A stretch of 64,000 nt of DNA. Origin: CAADGU01 sp964581605. Its GTDB lineage: Bacteria > Chloroflexota > Anaerolineae > Promineifilales > Promineifilaceae. The notes under the pieces are model-generated. The model had not been told where the DNA came from. It did no database searches and saw only the letters and a program-made list of their open reading frames with translations. Positions 59,454 through 64,000 of the stretch are shown here, in pieces. Both the position numbers and the translations under genes were made by a program. Location: assembly GCA_964581605.1 (NCBI GenBank), contig CAZOPF010000020.1, forward strand, positions 1 to 64,000, given 5' to 3'. The first letter of the stretch is position 1. Every line of letters starts with the position of its first letter.

Positions 59454-61979
59454 TTAATCACGAATTTTGGCATTCAACCGCTGGGCCAATGTGGCCATGA
59501 TACGCTGGCGTTGTTTGGCGACGGCTTTGTCGTTGAGTGTTTTGTCGGCCGCCTGGAAGGTGAGGTGGTAGGCCAGGCTGCGTTTACCTTTGCCGATTTG
59601 CTCCCCTTCATACACATCAAACAGGCGCACATCTTTGAGCAGTTGACCGCCCGCCTGGCGGATGGTCTCCTCAACGGTCACGGCCGTAACCCCCACCTCC
59701 ACCACCACCGCCAAATCTTCCTCAATGGGCGGATAGGGCGAAATAGGCGCATATGGGTAATAAGGCGGAATGTGCGGGATCAGGGCGTCCAGGTCAATAT
59801 CGGCGGTCAGCACCGGCTGGTCCCGTTCAATGTGCAGGTTGAGCCGTTCGGCTACCATCGGGTGCAGTTCACCCATCATACCAACTTGTTGACCGTTAAG
59901 CAGCAGCCGTGCCGTGCGCCCTGGTCGGTAGGAAGGATGTTGGGCCGCTTCATAACTGACGGAGACATGTAGCTCACGGAACAAGGTTTCCAGAATACCT
60001 TTCAAATCGAAGAAGTCATACAGACCGGCGCTATCGCCTTGCCAGCCAGAAACGCCGCGCTGCCCGGTGAGCGCCAACGACAGCCGGGTTTGTTCGGTGG
60101 GCAAAATTTCTTGCTCATCTTCGATGAAAATGGGGCCAATTTCAAAAATGGCAATACGCTCCTGGTAACGGCTGTTGTGAGCGGCAATTTCCAACACGGA
60201 AGCCAGCAGCGAATGGCGCATCACGGCCCGTTCGGCGGAGTTGGGATTGGTGAGGCTGACATACGGCCGTGCATCCCCCTCACTGCCCGGCAACAACTTC
60301 GCTTCATACGCGGGTGAAGTCAGGCGGAAAGTGATCAACTCCTGCAAACCGGCCTGCACCAGCACATCCTTGATGCGCTCCTCCTGCTCCAACTTCGGGT
60401 TGCCCCGCTGCGGCGGCAACGGGTCAGACAAAATGGTATTGGGGATATTGTCATAGCCATACACACGGCAAATCTCCTCCACCAGATCATGCGGCCCTTC
60501 AATATCCAACCGGTGGTCGGGCACAGCGGCGATGAGGTGATCCGCATGTACCGTCACCACAAATTCCAGACGGCGCAGCAGGTCGGCCATTGCCTCACCG
60601 GACAAATCCAGCCCGCTCAACCGTTGGGCATACTCATATTTCAACGTCACCATGACCGGCTGCGGCGGATTCGGATAAGTGTCCACAATGCCCTGCGCGA
60701 CTGTGCCACCCGCCAGCCGCCGCATCAATTCGGCGGCGCGTTGTGCGCCCAAAAGCGCCTGGCTGGGATGCACCCCCCGGCTGAAACGGAAGGCGGCGTC
60801 GCTATGAATGCCCAGGGCATTGGCGGTGCGGCGGATGTTGATAAAGTTCCAGGCGGCCGCTTCCAGCAGCACGTTTTGTGTTTCTGGCTTGATTTCACTG
60901 TCCAGCCCACCCATGATGCCACCCAAACTGAGATTGCTCAACGGGTCTGTGACCAGGATGGCGTGTGGCGGCAGTTTGTGAACCTTGTCGTCCAGCGTGG
61001 TGAGCGTTTCGCCGGGTTGGGGCAGGCGGGTGTGGATGTGAATGGGGCCGTTGGGTGCGTACTCGTTGGCGCGCTGGCGCAGGAAGTCGTAGTCGAAGGC
61101 GTGGTTGGGCTGGCCCATTTCTAACATGACGTAGTTGCTGATGTCCACAACGACATTGATGGGGCGCATCCCGGCCAGCCGCAGCCGGTATTGCATCCAG
61201 TATGGGCTGGCAATTTGCCGCACGCCGTTGATCACCAGCGCCACAAAACGGGGATTGAGTTCTGGCTCGTCGGTGGTGATGGTGATTTTGCCCGCCACCG
61301 ATGGGCCGTCCATGACCACATGGTAGTCAGGCAGGCGCAGCGGCTGGTTGGTGAGGGCGGCGTATTCGCGGGCCACACCAAGCATGGAGGCGCAGCGGGC
61401 GATGTTGGGGATGATGTCAATTTCCAGTATGGCGTCGCCCAATACGTCTTGCAATGGCATCCCGGCCCCATAAGCGGGCGACCATTGATCCCTGACCATG
61501 AGGATGATGCCTTCGTGTTCGTCGCTGATGCCCAACTCTTTTTCGGAACAGACCATGCAGCGGTTGTGAATCCCTCTTAACGGCCGTCCCTTCAATTTCA
61601 TCTTCTGACGGCCGTCTTTGTGCCCATCGTACAGTTCCGCCCCCTCCAACGCCAACGGCGAATACAGCCCCCTGGCGCTAATGTCGCCCTGCCCCACATA
61701 CGCAAACAGGTTAGGTGCGCCGGTGACGACCACTTCGGGGGCATCGGCCCCATACTCCACCGTGGCCAGCACCAGTTTGTCCGCATTCGGGTGCTGCTCT
61801 ACTTTGAGGATGTGTCCGAGAATGATGAGGTCCCGATCCCACACCAGATCAGCGCCGGGAATGCCGATGAATTCAATCGTTTTCACTTCCAGCCCGGCAT
61901 TGGTGAGGATGCGATCAACCTCGGCCACCGGGCGGTCTATGGTTACAAAATCTTTAAGCCAGGATAGTGGTACCAGCAT
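59454..61979 (-). CDS. pheT: Phenylalanine-tRNA ligase beta subunit
   Basis: An 841-aa subunit of the PheRS heterotetramer that supplies tRNA binding and editing. It has the tRNA-binding EMAP-like domain (ILGHILKVEQHPNADKL), the editing B3/4 domain, the B5 core (ARCASMLGVAREYAAL) and the C-terminal FDX-ACB domain ending in LTFQAADKTLNDKAV. ATG 61979 follows GGAG; an upstream in-frame ATG has no ribosome site. It lies 64 bp after pheS. Confidence 0.97.
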   Translation of the reverse strand: MLVPLSWLKDFVTIDRPVAEVDRILTNAGLEVKTIEFIGIPGADLVWDRDLIILGHILKVEQHPNADKLVLATVEYGADAPEVVVTGAPNLFAYVGQGDISARGLYSPLALEGAELYDGHKDGRQKMKLKGRPLRGIHNRCMVCSEKELGISDEHEGIILMVRDQWSPAYGAGMPLQDVLGDAILEIDIIPNIARCASMLGVAREYAALTNQPLRLPDYHVVMDGPSVAGKITITTDEPELNPRFVALVINGVRQIASPYWMQYRLRLAGMRPINVVVDISNYVMLEMGQPNHAFDYDFLRQRANEYAPNGPIHIHTRLPQPGETLTTLDDKVHKLPPHAILVTDPLSNLSLGGIMGGLDSEIKPETQNVLLEAAAWNFINIRRTANALGIHSDAAFRFSRGVHPSQALLGAQRAAELMRRLAGGTVAQGIVDTYPNPPQPVMVTLKYEYAQRLSGLDLSGEAMADLLRRLEFVVTVHADHLIAAVPDHRLDIEGPHDLVEEICRVYGYDNIPNTILSDPLPPQRGNPKLEQEERIKDVLVQAGLQELITFRLTSPAYEAKLLPGSEGDARPYVSLTNPNSAERAVMRHSLLASVLEIAAHNSRYQERIAIFEIGPIFIEDEQEILPTEQTRLSLALTGQRGVSGWQGDSAGLYDFFDLKGILETLFRELHVSVSYEAAQHPSYRPGRTARLLLNGQQVGMMGELHPMVAERLNLHIERDQPVLTADIDLDALIPHIPPYYPYAPISPYPPIEEDLAVVVEVGVTAVTVEETIRQAGGQLLKDVRLFDVYEGEQIGKGKRSLAYHLTFQAADKTLNDKAVAKQRQRIMATLAQRLNAKIRD

Positions 61980-61983
61980 GAAA

Positions 61984-62043
61984 AATCTCCACAATTACTC
62001 AATTATTCAGTTTCGGAGTTGAGTAATCAGGTAATTGAGTAAT
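61984..62043. repeat. TAATTG-word inverted repeat between pheS and pheT
   Basis: CAATTACTCAATTATTCAG is answered by GAGTTGAGTAATCAGGTAATT, TAATTG-family words forming a hairpin in the pheS-pheT linker. It may modulate the ratio of the two subunits or simply be a dispersed repeat. Confidence 0.5.
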
Positions 62044-63069
62044 TTAGAATTGTTGCAAGAATCTCAAATCATTCCCCCAGAATTGGCGAATGTCATCAAT
62101 ACCGTATTTGAGCATGGCGATGCGTTCTGGCCCCATGCCGAAGGCGAAGCCGGTGTACACGCCGGGGTCGTAGCCGCCGTTGCGTAGCACGGTGGGGTGT
62201 ACCATGCCGCTGCCCAAAATTTCCAGCCAGCCGGTGTATTTACACACCTGGCAGCCTTTGGACTCGCATAGGAAACAGGTGATGTCCATTTCGGCGCTGG
62301 GTTCGGTGAAGGGGAAGTAGCTGGCGCGGAAGCGGGTCTGGCGGTTGGCGCCAAACATGCGCCGGGCAAATTCGGTCAGCGTGCCTTTCAGGTCGGCCAT
62401 GCTGATGTTGTGGCCTACCGCCAGCCCTTCCACCTGGGTGAACTGGATGCTGCTGCGGGTGGTGATTTGCTCGTTGCGGTAACACATGCCGGGCAGGATG
62501 ACACGCACGGGTTCGGGAAAATACTCCTGCATGGCGCGGATTTGCCCGGCGCTGGTGTGGGTGCGCAGAATCACGTCTGGTTTGGTGGTGTAGAAGCTGT
62601 CTTGCATCTCCCGCGCCGGGTGGTGGGGCGGGAAGTTGAGCAGTTCAAAGTTGTAGGCGTCGGTTTCTACATCGGGGGAGCGGTAGACCTGGAAGCCCAT
62701 GTCGCCAAAGATGCGGTAGATGTCGCGCAGGGTTTGGGTGACGATGTGCAGGCCGCCAGTGGGCAACGGCCGTCCCGGTAAGGTCACATCCAGCGCGGAA
62801 CCGGCGATAGCCGCTTCCAGTTCGGCTGTTTTGAGGGCGGCGAGACGGCCGTCATACGCCGCCTGTAGTCCACTCTTCACCTCGTTGAGCCGCTTGCCAA
62901 AGGCGGGCCGAATGGCCGGGTCCATTTGCCCCACCTGCCGTGTCAGCAAGTAGACGGCTCCTTTGCGGCCGAGGGTGTCATGGTACCAGGTTTCGAGTAC
63001 GGCCGTGTTCTCCACCTGCTCTAATTTTGCTAATGCTTCCGTGTATAACGCTTCCAGTTCATCTAGCAT
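62044..63069 (-). CDS. pheS: Phenylalanine-tRNA ligase alpha subunit
   Basis: The catalytic subunit, 341 aa, that charges tRNA-Phe. Class II motif 2 is in RVILPGMCYRNEQITTRSSI, motif 3 in GFAFGMGPERIAMLKYGIDD, and the Phe-binding region in RQTRFRASYFPFTEPSAEMD. CFLCESKGCQVC is a Cys-rich insertion often seen in this position. It opens the pheST unit on the minus strand. No T-box or attenuator is seen upstream, where the GxxExxY gene lies only 30 bp away. Confidence 0.97.
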   Translation of the reverse strand: MLDELEALYTEALAKLEQVENTAVLETWYHDTLGRKGAVYLLTRQVGQMDPAIRPAFGKRLNEVKSGLQAAYDGRLAALKTAELEAAIAGSALDVTLPGRPLPTGGLHIVTQTLRDIYRIFGDMGFQVYRSPDVETDAYNFELLNFPPHHPAREMQDSFYTTKPDVILRTHTSAGQIRAMQEYFPEPVRVILPGMCYRNEQITTRSSIQFTQVEGLAVGHNISMADLKGTLTEFARRMFGANRQTRFRASYFPFTEPSAEMDITCFLCESKGCQVCKYTGWLEILGSGMVHPTVLRNGGYDPGVYTGFAFGMGPERIAMLKYGIDDIRQFWGNDLRFLQQF

Positions 63070-63099
63070 CTTTCACTTCCTCAGAATTTTTATCAAAGG

Positions 63100-63513
63100 T
63101 TACGCAGATTGCGCAGATTTTTGCCAGTTATTGGATAACCCCTCGTATTGCAAAGACTCAGCGCCAAAATTGAGCAAGAGACCTCGATTGAAGTTTGCAG
63201 CCTTGAGGTAATTGATAACTTGTGCTTTTTCCTTGCCTGTAATTTGCGGTAACGCCTTGAGGTCAACGATGATATTGCCGAAGCATATAAAATCTACTCG
63301 ATAAACCTTTTTCAAGGGACGCCCCTTATAGAAAATGGGGAGATCAACTTCATGTAAAAACGGGATGCCTTCTATCTCAAATTCAATCGCCAACGCTTCG
63401 TGATAAACATCTTCCAAAAAGCCAACGCCCAATTCCTTATGCACAACCATCGCCGCGCCAATAATGCGATAAGTTTCTGGGTCCCTTGTGCTACGAATTC
63501 TTGATACCTCCAT
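63100..63513 (-). CDS. GxxExxY family protein
   Basis: A 137-aa protein with the family motif in GVGFLEDVYHEALAIEFE. The core has VDFICFGNIIVDLKALPQI, and the ending INYLKAANFNRGLLLNFG is typical. The family resembles PD-(D/E)xK-like nucleases and sits at scattered chromosomal sites; function is unknown. It is bounded by CGCAGATT-type repeats (63095-63130 and 63510-63530), and its codon 1 overlaps one of them, so it looks like a cassette between pheS and the next operon. Confidence 0.85.
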   Translation of the reverse strand: MEVSRIRSTRDPETYRIIGAAMVVHKELGVGFLEDVYHEALAIEFEIEGIPFLHEVDLPIFYKGRPLKKVYRVDFICFGNIIVDLKALPQITGKEKAQVINYLKAANFNRGLLLNFGAESLQYEGLSNNWQKSAQSA

Positions 63514-63577
63514 CTGCGTAATCTGCGAAATCTTTGATTATCTTCTTAATCTTACCGCCGCCCGCTCAACACAACAA

Positions 63578-63604
63578 AAAAGACGCGGTTTGCGCCGCGT
63601 CTTT
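63578..63604. terminator. Intrinsic terminator
   Basis: AAAGACGCGG pairs with CCGCGTCTTT around a TTTGCG loop. On the minus strand it is followed by a run of T, and on the plus side by CTTTCAG. No gene on the left ends here on the plus strand; it may end minus transcripts from the right. Confidence 0.7.
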
Positions 63605-63811
63605 CAGGTTATCTGGTTTGCCACTTCTTTTCAGGCAGAACCACGCTCCTGCGCAAACACGGCGCGGGTGGGTTGCATAAAAAAGAAGCCCAAAAATCGT
63701 TTACCTTTCATGGTGGGCGAAGGATAACACTCTCCCCCCGGCGCGTCAAGGCGGGTAATTTGGGACCCATTGGCAGATGGATTTTTGCCTGTCGTCGCAA
63801 CTTCAATTACA

Positions 63812-63852
63812 GTTGATATAAGTTGTCTACGTGTATCCACAACTTTATATAC
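63812..63852 (+). promoter_or_regulatory. Palindromic regulatory site before the last gene
   Basis: GTTGATATAAGTTGT (63812-63826) and ACAACTTTATATAC (63839-63852) form a gapped inverted repeat in the region where the promoter of the final gene should lie. The inner arms AGTTGT and ACAACT are perfect. It is a candidate operator. The rest of 63514-63811 shows only the terminator at 63578 and no clear gene. Confidence 0.55.
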
Positions 63853-63890
63853 AGAGCATGGCGGCTCTAGCACAAGGAGGTTTTTGAACA

Positions 63891-64000
63891 TGAATCTATC
63901 GTTATCTTCGCGGCAGTGGGTGATTACGGGATTGGTGGCGGCTACGGCATTCATTCATTTGGGTGTGGGGGGGTGGAATAACCCGCTCTTTATTGCAAAT
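63891..64000 (+). CDS. Membrane protein, N-terminal part (runs off the window)
   Basis: The first 36 codons read MNLSLSSRQWVITGLVAATA and FIHLGVGGWNNPLFIAN. A hydrophobic segment follows the short basic start. AGGAGG lies 10-15 nt before ATG 63891, a very good ribosome site. The family cannot be told from this fragment. Confidence 0.75.

Larger units (their letters stand above)
11..63006. repeat. Dispersed highly iterated palindrome ACGGCCGT (HIP-like)
   Basis: The 8-bp palindrome ACGGCCGT recurs through the whole window; I count about 120 copies by eye, for example at 11-18, near 271, 1150, 2170, 33321, 33511, 33541, 57161 and 62999-63006. Because it is its own reverse complement it reads the same in genes on either strand. 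In coding frames it gives Thr-Ala-Val, Asn/Asp/His/Tyr-Gly-Arg or Arg-Pro, which is why these tripeptides recur in unrelated proteins here. It also lies in spacers and pseudogenes. The pattern resembles the cyanobacterial HIP1 palindrome in behaviour but not in sequence. Function is not shown by the sequence. Confidence 0.9.

Noticed and set aside
63631..63954. Minus-strand frame before the last gene, including a 26-codon stretch at 63631-63711
   Set aside because: It overlaps the promoter, operator-like palindrome and ribosome site of the final gene and has no similarity or clear ribosome site.
1..64000. tRNA, rRNA, integrase, attachment sites or replication origin
   Set aside because: No tRNA T-loop/acceptor pattern, integrase-like protein, DnaA-box cluster or rRNA stretch was found on reading both strands.

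Overview
The window reads as a chromosomal segment of an uncultured or draft-assembled member of the Chloroflexota (Anaerolineae/Caldilineae side). This is inferred from gene content: KAP, STAND and MalT-like LuxR ATPases, F420 genes (npdG, cofE, an LLM oxidoreductase), DUF2905 beside ruvB, homospermidine synthase, a T-box and a SAM-I riboswitch, and proline/threonine-rich lipoproteins. No rRNA, tRNA, CRISPR array, prophage or full insertion sequence was seen. A run of exactly 100 N at 14455-14554 shows that this is a scaffold. The palindrome ACGGCCGT occurs roughly 120 times by eye on both sides of every gene and inside most genes, where about one or two would be expected by chance.

Layout. 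0.1-3.5 kb: a large conflict-type protein joining a death-like/effector-associated domain, a macro-like domain and a membrane-anchored KAP NTPase. 3.5-5.1 kb: T-box leader and asd. 5.2-6.6 kb: a Cys-rich DUF6062-like protein and a RelE/Xre toxin-antitoxin pair. 6.6-14.1 kb (mostly minus): homospermidine synthase, a BrnT/BrnA pair whose toxin carries a nonsense codon, an esterase, a DUF3048 lipoprotein, a 208-bp MITE-like element with a 9-bp target duplication, a RibD-like reductase with a nonsense-mutated DUF1905 gene, HigBA, and rocD. 14.1-17.7 kb: a decayed GNAT acetyltransferase over the scaffold gap, a truncated HigA with an intact promoter, a HerA-like ATPase, a second MITE-like element with a 10-bp target duplication, and a DUF4058 gene. 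17.7-24.2 kb (minus): receiver-thioredoxin-reductase fusion, acetoacetate-CoA ligase, AAA ATPase, DUF2905, ruvB. 24.3-28.4 kb: upp, a polyprenyl-phosphate GlcNAc-1-P transferase, small genes, glgC. 28.5-34.2 kb: glycosidase-like lipoprotein, ssnA-npdG-cofE operon, trxA, LLM oxidoreductase. 34.2-39.3 kb: helical protein, P450, a di-heme peroxidase/beta-helix fusion and a lipoprotein cytochrome c. 39.3-45.6 kb: Xre-STAND-TPR regulator, small barrel-like secreted protein, large secreted propeller-like protein. 45.9-56.3 kb (minus): alkyltransferase-like protein, four paralogous zinc-free MDR oxidoreductases interleaved with small membrane proteins, an autoregulated Xre/membrane-protein pair, and a MalT-like LuxR regulator. 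56.4-59.4 kb: SAM-I riboswitch, trans-sulfuration enzyme, lysC. 59.4-63.5 kb (minus): pheST and a GxxExxY protein. The window ends inside a membrane-protein gene.

How the parts work together. The aspartate-family pathway is spread over two RNA-controlled units: asd behind a T-box, and metB-lysC behind a SAM riboswitch. ssnA-npdG-cofE and the LLM enzyme give the F420 theme. Toxin-antitoxin modules are frequent and partly decaying, and their promoters sit so close to the start codon that the transcripts look leaderless. Intergenic spacers are unusually rich in imperfect palindromes built from a few simple words (GAGATT, AGCAGTAA, TAATTG, GACCTGACAGG), often at operon ends.
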